Source: Spirosoma aerolatum
GTDB taxonomy: Bacteria > Bacteroidota > Bacteroidia > Cytophagales > Spirosomataceae
Direction of reading: 5' to 3'
Length of the DNA: 64,000 nt
Assembly (NCBI RefSeq): GCF_002056795.1
Contig: NZ_CP020104.1
Coordinates: forward strand, 7,511,501 to 7,575,500
Shown here: one piece after another, positions 16,858-26,063 of the stretch
Numbering within the stretch: the stretch's first letter is position 1
How the letters are laid out: the number at the start of each line of letters is the position of its first letter
Program-made: the position numbers and the translations under genes
The notes under the pieces: model-generated
What the model was told of the DNA's origin: nothing
The model's input: the letters and a program-made list of their open reading frames with translations, nothing else
Database searches by the model: none

Positions 16858-18912
16858 TTACTTCACTACTTTCAGCGTTCCCTGCATCACGGAGTAGTGG
16901 CCAGGGAACGAACAAACGAACTGGTAGTCGCCCGCTTCGGAGGGAGCCAGGAAGTAGATGGTTTCGGAGGTTTCGGGCTGGAGGATGTTGGTGTGATACA
17001 GTACGTTGGGCGAGTTCGGCACGTAGTTCATTTTCGGGCCGTTCAGGTTGAGTCGAAGGGCCGCTTCGCCTACGGCGTTGGCCGCACCGGGTTTGGTAAT
17101 CACGCAGTTGTGCAGCATGTCGTCGTTGTTGTTGAACACGAGTTTGATGCGGCTACCAGCTTTCACTTCCAGCTTATCAACATCGAATTTCAGGCCCGGT
17201 TTGGTGCCGATGGTCAGGGTCTGGTCGGGGCCATTTGTCCAGTCGGCGGGCATGGCTACGGTACGTTTGGCGTTTACTGCTTTTACGTTTTTAGCAGCTG
17301 TGGTAGCGGCTTTTTTCTCCGTTGCCATCATCTCGGCATGTTCGTGTTTGGCCATAGCAACCGCACGAGCAGGCAAGTTCAGCTTTTCGCCCGGTGCAAT
17401 AGCATTGAGTGTGTAATAGCCAACCGAATGCAGCAGGGGCGCATTGGTCGATGCCGAACGAACACCTTCGGCCTTCACTTCGTGGATATACCCTTCGCGC
17501 AACACAGTATCGGCTACAATACGGGCACTGAGTCCGTCGGGAGCCACGACAACGCCACGAATAGGAACAGGTCGGGCATCCTCAATCGGACTGCCATAAG
17601 TGCGGTGGTAGCGGTAGGTGAAGCTATTGAGGCTATAACTTTCGGGATTCTCAGCCGTTTTACGGTCGACAGGTAATGTGAAGGCTACTTCGAAGCCATC
17701 GGGTTTCGACGTAATGGTTTTGATCTCAAACGGAACTTTACCCGTCCAGACCAGACGCTGAACGCCATAAGGCTCTTTTCCGGTAGCGGCCCATCCCCGG
17801 CTGGTCATACCCACAAACAGGGAACCATCCTGCCCCCAGGTTGTGCGAAGAATGCCCGACGAAAAGCCCTCCCGGAACGGAAAACAGGCTCCCTGCCACT
17901 CGTCCCCCACTTTTTCCATCGCCACCCGCATGATTTTACTGTGCCCCTGATCGCCCACAAACAACTGACCTTCGAAGGGACCAAACGCGCCTTTGGTAGT
18001 GTCCTGCCGGAAATCGGAGGTTGAAATGCCCATCAGCGTATGTGGAAACCAGACCGACGGTACTTTCAGGTTTTTAACGGTTTTTGCTACTTCAAACATA
18101 GGCTTACCCGTGCTGGGTACATCGTCGGGTTTTAAGGCCAGGGGAGAACCCGGTTCGCTGCTCCACCGAAGTCCGGCAGGGTTACCGGCAAATGAACCTT
18201 TTTCCAGATGCGTCATCCGGCCCGATCCAACCCAGTCGCCCTGGTTTTCGGTGTAGAAAATGCTGCCATCAGTCAACACACCAAATCCGGCTGGTGAACG
18301 GAGACCGGTGGCCCAGGGAGTCATTTCAACCTGACCGGAGGGTGTTTCGCGCAATTTCAGCATCCAGCCGCGCCATTTCGCCAGACTGGCACCGTAGCCG
18401 ATCCAGTCGAGGTTGAGGGTGATGATCATGTCGCCATCGGGCAGTAGAACCGGGCCGTAGCTGTACTCGTGGTAGTTGCCCGAAAGGGGCCATTTATAAA
18501 ATGAGCTATACTCATCCGCCACGTCGTCGCCGTCTTTGTCGACCAGCTTGGTTACTTCGCCCCGTTGGGTACAGAGGAAATACCCTTTAGGATGCCACAT
18601 CAGGCCCAGTGGCTCGTGCAGTCCCGACGCGAACTTCTTGTAGGTTGGAACACGGCTACCCTGCATATAGGGATTGCTGATGATCCAGACATCGCCCCGA
18701 CGCGTACAGGCTGCCAGCCGCCCATCGGGTAGCGGAGCCAGTCCACCGATTTCAAGCTTAATGTCTTCAGGAATAGGTAAAGTGATAATCCGGTAATAAT
18801 CCTCTTCGCTCGCCGGACGTTGAGCAAAAGTGAAAGAGTGAAAGAGTGAAAGAGTGCATAAGAGCGTAACTAAGCTCGCCAACTTCCTCATTCTACATGG
18901 TACATTATTCAT
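16858..18912 (-). CDS. Sorbosone dehydrogenase-like beta-propeller fused to a cupredoxin
   Basis: A 684-residue exported protein. After a leader (MRKLASLVTLLCTLSLFHSFTFAQ, preceded by seven residues if the first ATG is used) comes a sorbosone/glucose dehydrogenase-type propeller (~35-400), with segments such as LPDGRLAACTRRGDVWII, GLRSPAGFGVLTDGSIFYTENQG and WGQDGSLFVGMTSRGW. A middle domain follows. The last ~100 residues are an azurin/plastocyanin-like cupredoxin with copper ligands His (MLHNCVITKPG), Cys and His (CSFPGHYSVMQG), and Met. The fusion suggests that electrons from the oxidised sugar or alcohol pass to bound copper. The PQQ requirement is inferred from the family. An 8-bp tandem repeat lies inside the leader-coding sequence. 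Confidence 0.85.
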   Translation of the reverse strand: MNNVPCRMRKLASLVTLLCTLSLFHSFTFAQRPASEEDYYRIITLPIPEDIKLEIGGLAPLPDGRLAACTRRGDVWIISNPYMQGSRVPTYKKFASGLHEPLGLMWHPKGYFLCTQRGEVTKLVDKDGDDVADEYSSFYKWPLSGNYHEYSYGPVLLPDGDMIITLNLDWIGYGASLAKWRGWMLKLRETPSGQVEMTPWATGLRSPAGFGVLTDGSIFYTENQGDWVGSGRMTHLEKGSFAGNPAGLRWSSEPGSPLALKPDDVPSTGKPMFEVAKTVKNLKVPSVWFPHTLMGISTSDFRQDTTKGAFGPFEGQLFVGDQGHSKIMRVAMEKVGDEWQGACFPFREGFSSGILRTTWGQDGSLFVGMTSRGWAATGKEPYGVQRLVWTGKVPFEIKTITSKPDGFEVAFTLPVDRKTAENPESYSLNSFTYRYHRTYGSPIEDARPVPIRGVVVAPDGLSARIVADTVLREGYIHEVKAEGVRSASTNAPLLHSVGYYTLNAIAPGEKLNLPARAVAMAKHEHAEMMATEKKAATTAAKNVKAVNAKRTVAMPADWTNGPDQTLTIGTKPGLKFDVDKLEVKAGSRIKLVFNNNDDMLHNCVITKPGAANAVGEAALRLNLNGPKMNYVPNSPNVLYHTNILQPETSETIYFLAPSEAGDYQFVCSFPGHYSVMQGTLKVVK
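18830..18856. repeat. 8-bp tandem repeat in the leader-coding region
   Basis: GTGAAAGA is present three times in tandem plus a partial GTG, inside the signal-peptide codons of the 16858-18912 gene. Because the unit is not a multiple of three, gain or loss of one copy would shift the frame. Confidence 0.8.
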
Positions 18913-18925
18913 TTTACATTAATTT

Positions 18926-19267
18926 TTAAGCAATTCGTAATCCGTTCTGGGTTGGGCGTTCGGTCTGGAGCAGGGTTACGGTGCCATCCTCGGCCACGGC
19001 CCCTAAGACCAGACATTCGCTCATAAACGTGGCAATCTGTTTGGGTGGAAAATTGACGACCGCGACTACCTGTTTTCCAATCAATTCGTCGGCCTGATAG
19101 AGCTTCGTTAATTGAGCTGAGGTTCGTTTTACACCGAAGTCCCCAAAGTCGAGCGTTAATTTATAAGCAGGTTTGCGGGCCTGTGGGAAAGCTTCAACAG
19201 CCACGACGGTAGCCGTCCGGATTTCCACTTTCTCGAAGTCCTGCCAGGTTAAATCCTTAGTACTCAT
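18926..19267 (-). CDS. csaA: CsaA-like tRNA-binding domain protein
   Basis: A 113-residue single-domain protein of the EMAP-II/Trbp111 OB fold, the size of CsaA. Landmarks are FEKVEIRTATVVAVEAFPQARKPAYKL at the start and GKQVVAVVNFPPKQIATFMSECLVLGA at residues ~64-90. CsaA is described as an export-related chaperone and a tRNA-binding dimer; which role applies here is not shown. Its stop lies 13 bp from the start of the sorbosone dehydrogenase-cupredoxin gene, so the two could share a transcript. Confidence 0.9.
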   Translation of the reverse strand: MSTKDLTWQDFEKVEIRTATVVAVEAFPQARKPAYKLTLDFGDFGVKRTSAQLTKLYQADELIGKQVVAVVNFPPKQIATFMSECLVLGAVAEDGTVTLLQTERPTQNGLRIA

Positions 19268-19277
19268 CGTTTAATGA

Positions 19278-19370
19278 TCTCCGTGCATCTCCGTTTAACT
19301 TCGTGTTTCTCTAGGCTATAATTTGTCATTCCACAGAGAAACACAGTGTTAACATGGAGATGGATAGAGA
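19278..19370. repeat. Imperfect inverted repeat built from CTCCGTG-like words
   Basis: 19278-19315 and the complement of 19331-19370 align with roughly a quarter mismatches. The arms are made of repeated short words (TCTCCGTGCATCTCCG, then GTGTTTCTCT). It lies between the PA14-protein gene and csaA and may terminate transcription of the former. Confidence 0.5.
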
Positions 19371-19373
19371 TTT

Positions 19374-21080
19374 TTAGAATACAATAGAATACTGCACTGA
19401 ACCTCCGCCGTTTTTCATGTCTACAGGCAGTAGCAGCTCTTGCTTTCCGTTGCTCTGACGTGTTTTGACTTTGGCTTTTGGATCGATACGAATGTAATAG
19501 CTCCGGTCGTTGACGGCGTACAGGCCTTTACCAACTTCTTCGACCGATGACGCAGCCGCAATCCGGCAATAAGGCGTTCCGGTTGGTGAACCCGTCAGGG
19601 TTAACGTCCGAACCAGAGCATCACCTTCCGAACGAATCGCATCGGTAACGGTGGCTCCGGCCAGCCTATACTGGAGGGTAGGTTTGCCCTGCTTGTCGAT
19701 GGTAAGCCCTTTATACTGTAAGGTATTTTCGCTGACGCTATCGGGCCAGGCAGCCGATTCGTTGTCTAATACCATTACGGGTGTTTGACCCGGCAGAAGA
19801 ACAACGGCTCCCAGCGGACTCAGCAGTTGAGGTTCGCCCCGTTCGTACCACATTTCGGTAGTGTTGGCAAAATCACCCTTCCAGACCTGCAACAGCGCCA
19901 TCTGGTTCAGATCGACGGTGTAATGGATACCCGTTGGTGAACCGACCGACATGCTGTGCGTGCGTTTGGTTTTCTCTCCCGGCATCTGGACAAACGACCG
20001 AATTCGCTGCACCTGATTCATTGGATCGCTATAATCGGGGTTTACGCTGATAACAGCTATCGCATCGGGCTCAGGTAGAGACGACTGCGCATGAAGGGGT
20101 TGCGGCCGCGTACCCGCCTGCGACACGTACAATCCTAAACCCGGCCGGAACCAGGAACGAGAGAAATAGATCTTAACATCATGTGGTCCGGCCGTCAGCG
20201 AAACCTTACCCGGATTAGGCATACCTAGTTCAAGGTGATTGATGGGGATAACTTCCTTGCCGTCGATCCAGAGAGCGGCCAAACCGCCCTGATTGAGATC
20301 GAACTGATAATCGCCCGTTTGTAACGCATTCAGTTTACCGGTAAAAAAGATACTGTACTGGCGCGACTGACCATACGACACTTCATACGTCAGTTGGCTG
20401 GTGGTGTCCTGTTTGAGCACTTTCCGACGCATGGCATCCTGTGGGTCCTGAATATAACCGCCTTCGACAATGGTATAGCTCAGCGGACCGCTCCACTGGG
20501 CAACTATGCGGGGCGACATTACCCGATAACCCACCTTGCGAAGCGCCAGTGTCCCTTTCCGGGTCATCACTGTCAACGGACCTAATTTCCCATTGGCCAG
20601 CGTTTGGCTTTCGCGGAGGGTTACGCCGTTCAAGGCTAGTTTCTCCAGCGATGAAAAGCCTTTCGGCCCCTTTGTTTTGTACCATACATCGACCGTTTGC
20701 CACAGGCCGGGCGCTTTTAGGAGTCGCGAGTATTCGCGTGAATCGGCAAAGCTGATTTGCTGACCAGTTGGTAGTGTCAAAACAGCATCCGCACCAGCAG
20801 AGAGCAGGACTTCGAAGCGTAACCGAAAATCATCGGTGGGTGTCAGTAGCGTGAGCGGCTCGTTTGAGCCTACCAGTACATTGCTCCCGGATTGGGTGCG
20901 TATCGACGAGGCATCGGCTGTTGGCGATACAGACCCAACGAGTTGCCAGCTATTGGGTCGGGCGAGTTGAGCAAGCGACAAGGGCGGCAGATCGCTCTGG
21001 GCCTGAAGATTTTTCGACAGCAAACAGCCGATAAATGCTAAAGCTGTTTGACGGACGACGAATAAAAAGAGTTTATGCAT
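19374..21080 (-). CDS. Secreted PA14/DUF1080-like carbohydrate-associated protein
   Basis: About 568 residues from the ATG at 21080, which opens a proper signal peptide (MHKLFLFVVRQTALAFIGCLL); the frame is open 34 codons further. Residues ~30-190 resemble the DUF1080/3-keto-glycoside hydrolase jelly roll (SWQLVGS, DFRLRFEVLLS, WQTVDVWYKT, GPLTVMTRKGTLALRKVGY). Residues ~215-340 are a PA14-like domain (YSIFFTGKLNALQTGDYQFDLN, ALWIDGKEVI, GPHDVKIYFSRSW). The C-terminal part is beta-rich and unassigned. Proteins of this layout bind or trim sugars at the cell surface. It is divergent from the histidine kinase gene. Confidence 0.75.
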   Translation of the reverse strand: MHKLFLFVVRQTALAFIGCLLSKNLQAQSDLPPLSLAQLARPNSWQLVGSVSPTADASSIRTQSGSNVLVGSNEPLTLLTPTDDFRLRFEVLLSAGADAVLTLPTGQQISFADSREYSRLLKAPGLWQTVDVWYKTKGPKGFSSLEKLALNGVTLRESQTLANGKLGPLTVMTRKGTLALRKVGYRVMSPRIVAQWSGPLSYTIVEGGYIQDPQDAMRRKVLKQDTTSQLTYEVSYGQSRQYSIFFTGKLNALQTGDYQFDLNQGGLAALWIDGKEVIPINHLELGMPNPGKVSLTAGPHDVKIYFSRSWFRPGLGLYVSQAGTRPQPLHAQSSLPEPDAIAVISVNPDYSDPMNQVQRIRSFVQMPGEKTKRTHSMSVGSPTGIHYTVDLNQMALLQVWKGDFANTTEMWYERGEPQLLSPLGAVVLLPGQTPVMVLDNESAAWPDSVSENTLQYKGLTIDKQGKPTLQYRLAGATVTDAIRSEGDALVRTLTLTGSPTGTPYCRIAAASSVEEVGKGLYAVNDRSYYIRIDPKAKVKTRQSNGKQELLLPVDMKNGGGSVQYSIVF

Positions 21081-21118
21081 ACTTGGGCAAAAGACAGTAA
21101 GGCATCGATTGTACCCAT

Positions 21119-21126
21119 CAAAATTA
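21119..21126 (-). promoter_or_regulatory. -7 element for the PA14-protein gene
   Basis: On the minus strand TAATTTTG matches TAnnTTTG, 38 nt upstream of the ATG at 21080. No -33 TTG at standard spacing was seen. Confidence 0.35.
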
Positions 21127-21191
21127 CGCAAAGTCGACCGTTTATTGATGACGTTACCTGAATGCGACTGTTTTTGAGTCAAAATTCTCGT

Positions 21192-21199
21192 TACATTTG
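21192..21199 (+). promoter_or_regulatory. -7 element for the histidine kinase gene
   Basis: TACATTTG is an exact TAnnTTTG match. A TTTTTG run ends at 21176, leaving a 15-nt spacer, shorter than the usual ~19. The ATG at 21241 is 41 nt downstream. Confidence 0.4.
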
Positions 21200-21240
21200 A
21201 TTAGTTGCCTGACAGTCAACCCATATCCTCTTTAAATGCC

Positions 21241-23505
21241 ATGCTACGGATTCTAGGACTAATTGCCTGCCTACTGGTTGGCATGGTCGTGAAGGCGCAA
21301 CCTGCGAGCGATCAGGAAGGGCAGGCCGAATGGAATCGACTGAAACGCCAGCCCATCACCGAACAAACCTTCCGGGCCGCCTGCGATCTGATGCAGAAAA
21401 CGGGCCGCACCAATATTAATCGTAGCTACGAAATGCTGGCCGAGTATGTGCCCATGGTAAAAAAAACGGGCAACCGGGCATGGGTGCATAGCTTACTCAT
21501 GGGTTGGGCGCGGGCCAAATCGTCCATGATCTTTTCGAAGGAGGCAGAGGATCTCTACCGGCAGGCTCGGGAAAATGCAGGCCCACATACCCGATTTATG
21601 CGGGAAGCACTGGTGGCCACGGCTGTTATGTATGGAGAATGGGGCAAAGAAGCGGAGTTTAAGCGGTATCTTGATTTGGGCGAGCAGGAGTGCCGACGCG
21701 CCAATGACAGAGAGAATCTTTCCTTTATTTATACCTTTCGGGCCAATTCCTTTCCGGGTGGTACGACCGCTATGCGCGATTACTTTGAGAAGGCTATTCG
21801 GCTAGCTTCTGGACTGCGGGATAAAAACGCGCTGTTTACCGCCCGGTACAATTACGCCGTTCGGTACTATCCGTATAATCCGCAAAAGCAGGTGACTGAA
21901 TTTGAATCGTTGCTGGAACTGGCAAAAGATTCGAGCCTGAATCGTTACCCCCGAAAATTATACGAGCGCACCGCTTTTACCTTCCGCAATGCCGGGCCGA
22001 GTGTGTACTACCAGCTTATGCAGATCAACCTGCTACTGGCCGATTACGACAATGCCTGGAAGTTTGCCGAACTATTTTATGATGCCACAGTCAAGCCGAA
22101 TCCGCTCAGTATTCAGGCGGGTTATTTTAATGCCGAAGTTGCTGTTGTCAAAATCTACCAGCGCGATTTTGCGGCTGCCCGCAAGTACCTGGCAAAAAGC
22201 AAGGCTATTTTCGGCGTGCCCGAAGCCGAGATACCCTACAGTGGCTATTTTCTGGCGGCAGGGTTATTGGCCGAACATACTGGGCAATATGCCAAAGCCC
22301 TGAATTATTATGAACTGGTACAGGAGAAAGAAGGCGAGGGCGAGGGACTAAGTGTCATTCCATTCTCTATCTCCTACGCGCATGTATTGACCCTGAATGG
22401 TCGGTTTGGACAGGCCGACCAGGTATTCAATCAATACCGGCCCAAACTGAAAAATCGGGAATACACGGCTTCTGGGCTTTATTTTTACCAATACTACGCC
22501 GACCTACTGAAAGCGAAAGGCAATTATCCCGCTTATGCACAGGCGCAGGAGACGTTTTATGCTATTAAAGATTCGCTGACTAATCTGAACCAATACCGAT
22601 CGGTTCAGGAGATTCTGGCAAAGGTTCGTATCCGGGATAAGGAACAACAGATCATTCGCCTGAACGAAGCCAGTGAAGCCCGCGACCGCGAGATTCGGCG
22701 GGAGCGGATTTTTTATACCATACTAATTAGCCTGGCGGGGCTGGCGATTCTGTTCCTGATCCTTTATCTGCGCAATCGGCAAATCCGTAGTCGGCAGAAG
22801 GAAGCCTTACAGCAAAGTCGGATGGAACAGCTCGAAAAAGAGCGTCATATTGAACTGATGCGTGGTATTATGGACGCAGAAGAAACCGAACGACGCAAAA
22901 TCGCTGATCAATTGCACGATGAAGTGAGTGCCATGCTAGCACTGGCTACACTAAACGTTTCGTCGACGCTCGAAAAAGGAGTCCCTGACGAGCGATCCGA
23001 GAAGAAACTCCATAAAACTCAGGAAGTGCTGCTGTCGGTTTCGACCACCATTCGGGAGCTAAGCCATCGACTAACACCACTGGCTATTGAAAAATACGGT
23101 TTCGCCAAAGCCATTACCGACCTTGGCGAAACTGTGAATACCTCCGAAAAGCTGAAGCTCGATATGATCGTTGTCGGTTTTGACGAGCCAACCGATTACC
23201 CGCTATCGTTTTTGAATGAACTGTACCGGATTGTTCAGGAGTTATTGCATAACATTCTGAAACACGCACAGGCCACCCAGGCTACCATCGAAGTAATCGA
23301 CCATGAGAAAACCGTGTCGATCATCGCCGAAGATGATGGCATTGGTTTTGTCGATAACGAAGCTAGTAAAGGAAAAGGATTGACCGATATGAAAACCAAA
23401 ATCGCCTACCTGAATGGCCAGATGGAAATCAAACAAAAGCAGGACAGCGGTACCCTGATCGTAATCGAAATTCCCTTCAACCAGCTTGCTACAGCCCCTC
23501 ACTAG
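21241..23505 (+). CDS. TPR-type membrane sensor histidine kinase (HisKA_3 family)
   Basis: About 754 residues from ATG 21241 (signal MLRILGLIACLLVGMVVKAQ); an upstream TTG at 21205 is open but lacks that signal position. The periplasmic part (~25-485) is helical and repetitive, consistent with tetratricopeptide repeats (AKALNYYELVQEKEG, ARKYLAKSKAIFG). A coiled coil precedes a membrane helix (FYTILISLAGLAILFLILYL) at ~500-520. Next comes the NarX/DesK-type phosphoacceptor helix with H559 (IADQLHDEVSAMLALATLN) and an HATPase domain (ELLHNILKHAQA, EDDGIGFV, GKGLTDMKTKI). Its LuxR-type response regulator is not adjacent. Confidence 0.9.
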   Translation: MLRILGLIACLLVGMVVKAQPASDQEGQAEWNRLKRQPITEQTFRAACDLMQKTGRTNINRSYEMLAEYVPMVKKTGNRAWVHSLLMGWARAKSSMIFSKEAEDLYRQARENAGPHTRFMREALVATAVMYGEWGKEAEFKRYLDLGEQECRRANDRENLSFIYTFRANSFPGGTTAMRDYFEKAIRLASGLRDKNALFTARYNYAVRYYPYNPQKQVTEFESLLELAKDSSLNRYPRKLYERTAFTFRNAGPSVYYQLMQINLLLADYDNAWKFAELFYDATVKPNPLSIQAGYFNAEVAVVKIYQRDFAAARKYLAKSKAIFGVPEAEIPYSGYFLAAGLLAEHTGQYAKALNYYELVQEKEGEGEGLSVIPFSISYAHVLTLNGRFGQADQVFNQYRPKLKNREYTASGLYFYQYYADLLKAKGNYPAYAQAQETFYAIKDSLTNLNQYRSVQEILAKVRIRDKEQQIIRLNEASEARDREIRRERIFYTILISLAGLAILFLILYLRNRQIRSRQKEALQQSRMEQLEKERHIELMRGIMDAEETERRKIADQLHDEVSAMLALATLNVSSTLEKGVPDERSEKKLHKTQEVLLSVSTTIRELSHRLTPLAIEKYGFAKAITDLGETVNTSEKLKLDMIVVGFDEPTDYPLSFLNELYRIVQELLHNILKHAQATQATIEVIDHEKTVSIIAEDDGIGFVDNEASKGKGLTDMKTKIAYLNGQMEIKQKQDSGTLIVIEIPFNQLATAPH

Positions 23506-23527
23506 AGTCGCCTACTAGATTAGTCTC

Positions 23528-24280
23528 TCAAAACCGATACCCCAGTCCTACTCCAAAAGCTCTTACGCCATAATATGGCCCGACCAGTTTCGCTTCGATG
23601 AGCGGGACCGCAATCGTCGCAGTAGTAGTATACCCAGGAAGGGTTGTGTTTTCAATGTCGCTGTGGAGCTTGGTAATGTCAGCCGGTTTCAGATTTTTCC
23701 AGAGCGGGTCTTCACCGACGAAATCGGCTGTTACGTTGGTACCGTAGAAGGGGCCCAACAGCCATAAATCCAGCGTGACCCGATTGCCAATCAGCCACTG
23801 ATGCCCTAACAGAATACCCGCGCCAAATGCATTGAATTTAGCGTTCATATGCGCATGGTGAAGAATGCCATCGCTGGGCGTGTAGGTATAGTCCTGGCTG
23901 ATGTCCATATTGATGTAACGGGCAAACGGAGCAATATACCAGCCTCTGGGAGCCTGACCGCTGAAGTAGAATCGGTATTCGAGGGTACCCGTGTATTTGT
24001 TAAACAATGTTCGGTTTATGGCCCGTACGGCATCGTCATTTTCACCGTACTGGTCCATAAGTGCCTGTTTGAACGGTAGTGGTGCATCAATTGACGCCCC
24101 AGCGGTGACGGTAATGGTACTACGGGGCGTTAGAACGCGCTCATACTGAATCTGATAATTCTTAAAAACAGCACCCGATAGATTGACCTTCACAACCGTG
24201 GGCGTGACCAGTTGCGCCTGAGCGATACGGCTGATGAGCAGCAAACTAACCAGACTGGTGAAAATTTGTGGATGTTTCAT
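23528..24280 (-). CDS. Predicted outer-membrane beta-barrel protein
   Basis: A 250-residue protein with a signal peptide (MKHPQIFTSLVSLLLISRIAQAQ). The mature part shows alternating hydrophobic/polar strands (GAVFKNYQIQYERVLTPRSTITVTAG, GTLEYRFYFSG, GWYIAPFARYINMDI, GAGILLGHQWLIGNRVTLDLWLLGPFYG) and ends with Phe (GLGYRF), the usual C-terminal signature of Bam-inserted barrels. It resembles the DUF3575 type found in Bacteroidota. It is convergent with the histidine kinase gene, only 22 bp apart. No substrate can be named. Confidence 0.75.
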   Translation of the reverse strand: MKHPQIFTSLVSLLLISRIAQAQLVTPTVVKVNLSGAVFKNYQIQYERVLTPRSTITVTAGASIDAPLPFKQALMDQYGENDDAVRAINRTLFNKYTGTLEYRFYFSGQAPRGWYIAPFARYINMDISQDYTYTPSDGILHHAHMNAKFNAFGAGILLGHQWLIGNRVTLDLWLLGPFYGTNVTADFVGEDPLWKNLKPADITKLHSDIENTTLPGYTTTATIAVPLIEAKLVGPYYGVRAFGVGLGYRF

Positions 24281-24580
24281 GGCGTTCGAGTAAAAGAAAA
24301 TACGCGGGCGTTGCGCCCGAATCCCGTTCTGGATACAGTGGTTAAAATTCAGGAAGTTTATTGCCCTCGGAAATAGTTAGGGCTAACTAAATTACTGTAT
24401 GAGATGAATGGCTTTGGAAGCTGTATAGAGAAAAGAGCCTCTTTATTTTTACCCAAATTCTGATGAGTAGCCTGCCTTCTGTAAGGCCTTTCTTTTCCAG
24501 AAACGGCTTAAACTTTCTGTGTTAGCAGGCCGTTTAGCTGTGGAAACCATCAATACATCCTGTCAACAAAAACTACCATC
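24281..24580. other. Divergent intergenic region with a small GC-rich hairpin
   Basis: This region carries the promoters of the barrel protein and the sorbosone dehydrogenase. A 6-bp GC hairpin with a TTG loop (24305-24319) lies in the probable leader of the barrel gene. TATTTTTA near 24444 is a one-mismatch -7 candidate for the + strand. Nothing else was recognised. Confidence 0.4.
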
Positions 24581-25945
24581 ATGAAATCGACCTTAGTGCT
24601 GGTCTCCAGTATAGTCGTCACCTTTGCCGGATCAGCGATTGCCCTACCGGGCCACCCTGTAACGACCAAGCCGAATGCTGTTAAGAAGAGCGTTTCGACG
24701 CGATCAGTCACGCCACCAGAGAATGGCGGTATTAAACTGGGTGGGGGCTTTCGGGCAACGCTTTTTGCTGATAATCTGGGTAAAGCGCGTCACGTAATCG
24801 TGAGCAATACCGGAACCGTGTTCGTTAAGCTGGAAAAGCTGAACAACGGCAAGGGTATTGTTCAGCTTAACGATTCAAATGGGGATGGCGTAGCCGATCT
24901 GACGGCTATGTTCGGGACAAATACGGGTACTGGGATGGACATCTACAATGGCTACCTGTATGCCTCGTCCGATACGTCGGTGTACCGCTATAAACTGACA
25001 AACGGTAAGGTTATGGAAACCACACCGGCCGAACCCATTGTGACAGGCCTAACTTTGCAACGCCAGCATGCCAGCAAATCCCTGACCATTTCGCCCGATG
25101 GCAAGCTGTTTGTCAATTTCGGCGCTCCTTCGAACGCCTGTCAGGAGAAAGACCGGCAGAAAGGCTCGATGGGCATGGACCCCTGCCCTATTCTGGAAGA
25201 GTATGGTGGTATCTGGCAGTTCGACGCCAACAAACTCAATCAGCACAAGGCTGATGGTAAGCGATACGCCACCGGAATTCGCAATGCTGTTGCGCTCGAC
25301 TGGAATAAGGCGACCAATACCCTCTATGCCCTACAGCATGGCCGCGACAACCTCAACAACTGGGGTGGTGTATTTACCGACGAAATAAGTGCCGAACTAC
25401 CTTCCGAAGAGTTTCTGATGGTGAAAGAAGGCTCGGATTTTGGCTGGCCCTACTGCTATTACGATCATTATAAGAATAAAAAATTCCTGGCACCCGAATA
25501 CGGTGGCGATGGCACGAAACAGGATCGCTGCGCCGGTAAAGACAAACCCATCATGGCGTTCCCTGGTCACTGGGCTCCGAACGATCTGCTATTTTATACC
25601 GGCTCACAGTTTCCGGCCCGCTACAAAAACGGTGCGTTCGTTTGTTTCCACGGTTCCTGGAACCGTGCTCCGTTGAAACAGGGTGGTTATTTCGTGGCCT
25701 TTATTCCGTTCGGAAGCGATGGCCGCCCTTCGGGTAAATACGAAGTATTCGCGGAGAATTTTGCGGGCGTAGCTGAACAGGGCACACCCGGTACCAACGT
25801 CAATGCTGGTAAACTTGACCTGGCTAGCCCCGGCGATGCCGTAGCTCGTCCGGTTGGCTTAGCGCAGGGGCCCGATGGTTCACTCTACATTACTGATTCG
25901 GTGAAAGGAAAAGTCTGGCGGGTCATGTACTCGGCGAAGAAGTAA
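24581..25945 (+). CDS. Sorbosone dehydrogenase family protein
   Basis: A 454-residue exported protein (signal MKSTLVLVSSIVVTFAGSAIA). It has the propeller of the PQQ-type glucose/sorbosone dehydrogenase family: GFRATLFADNLGKARHVIV, KSLTISPDGKLFVNFG, YATGIRNAVALDWN, LYALQHGRDNLNNWGG, EGSDFGWPYCYYD, FVCFHGSWNRAP and VGLAQGPDGSLYITDS. Such proteins oxidise sugars or alcohols in the periplasm and pass electrons to an acceptor. Several Cys residues (PSNACQE, GMDPCPIL, YCYYD, QDRCAG) may form disulphides. It lacks the C-terminal cupredoxin of the paralogue at 16.9-18.9 kb, so a separate electron acceptor is expected. Confidence 0.88.
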   Translation: MKSTLVLVSSIVVTFAGSAIALPGHPVTTKPNAVKKSVSTRSVTPPENGGIKLGGGFRATLFADNLGKARHVIVSNTGTVFVKLEKLNNGKGIVQLNDSNGDGVADLTAMFGTNTGTGMDIYNGYLYASSDTSVYRYKLTNGKVMETTPAEPIVTGLTLQRQHASKSLTISPDGKLFVNFGAPSNACQEKDRQKGSMGMDPCPILEEYGGIWQFDANKLNQHKADGKRYATGIRNAVALDWNKATNTLYALQHGRDNLNNWGGVFTDEISAELPSEEFLMVKEGSDFGWPYCYYDHYKNKKFLAPEYGGDGTKQDRCAGKDKPIMAFPGHWAPNDLLFYTGSQFPARYKNGAFVCFHGSWNRAPLKQGGYFVAFIPFGSDGRPSGKYEVFAENFAGVAEQGTPGTNVNAGKLDLASPGDAVARPVGLAQGPDGSLYITDSVKGKVWRVMYSAKK

Positions 25946-25954
25946 CGAAGTGAT

Positions 25955-26017
25955 ACGCCAAACGACCTGATTAGCGACAATTAAACGAAATTGTGCGTTG
26001 GTCGGGTCGTTTGGCGT
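25955..26017 (+). terminator. 13-bp hairpin after the sorbosone dehydrogenase gene
   Basis: ACGCCAAACGACC at 25955-25967 pairs exactly with 26005-26017; the loop is 37 nt. It begins 9 nt after the stop codon. Confidence 0.6.
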
Positions 26018-26063
26018 TAGTCTATTGGTAGCCTAATTGTTTTCATTAATCCCACCAGCCGAT

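Noticed and set aside
16897..17676. 259-codon plus-strand open frame
   Set aside because: Lies fully antisense inside the dehydrogenase-cupredoxin gene, whose domains and motifs are clear.
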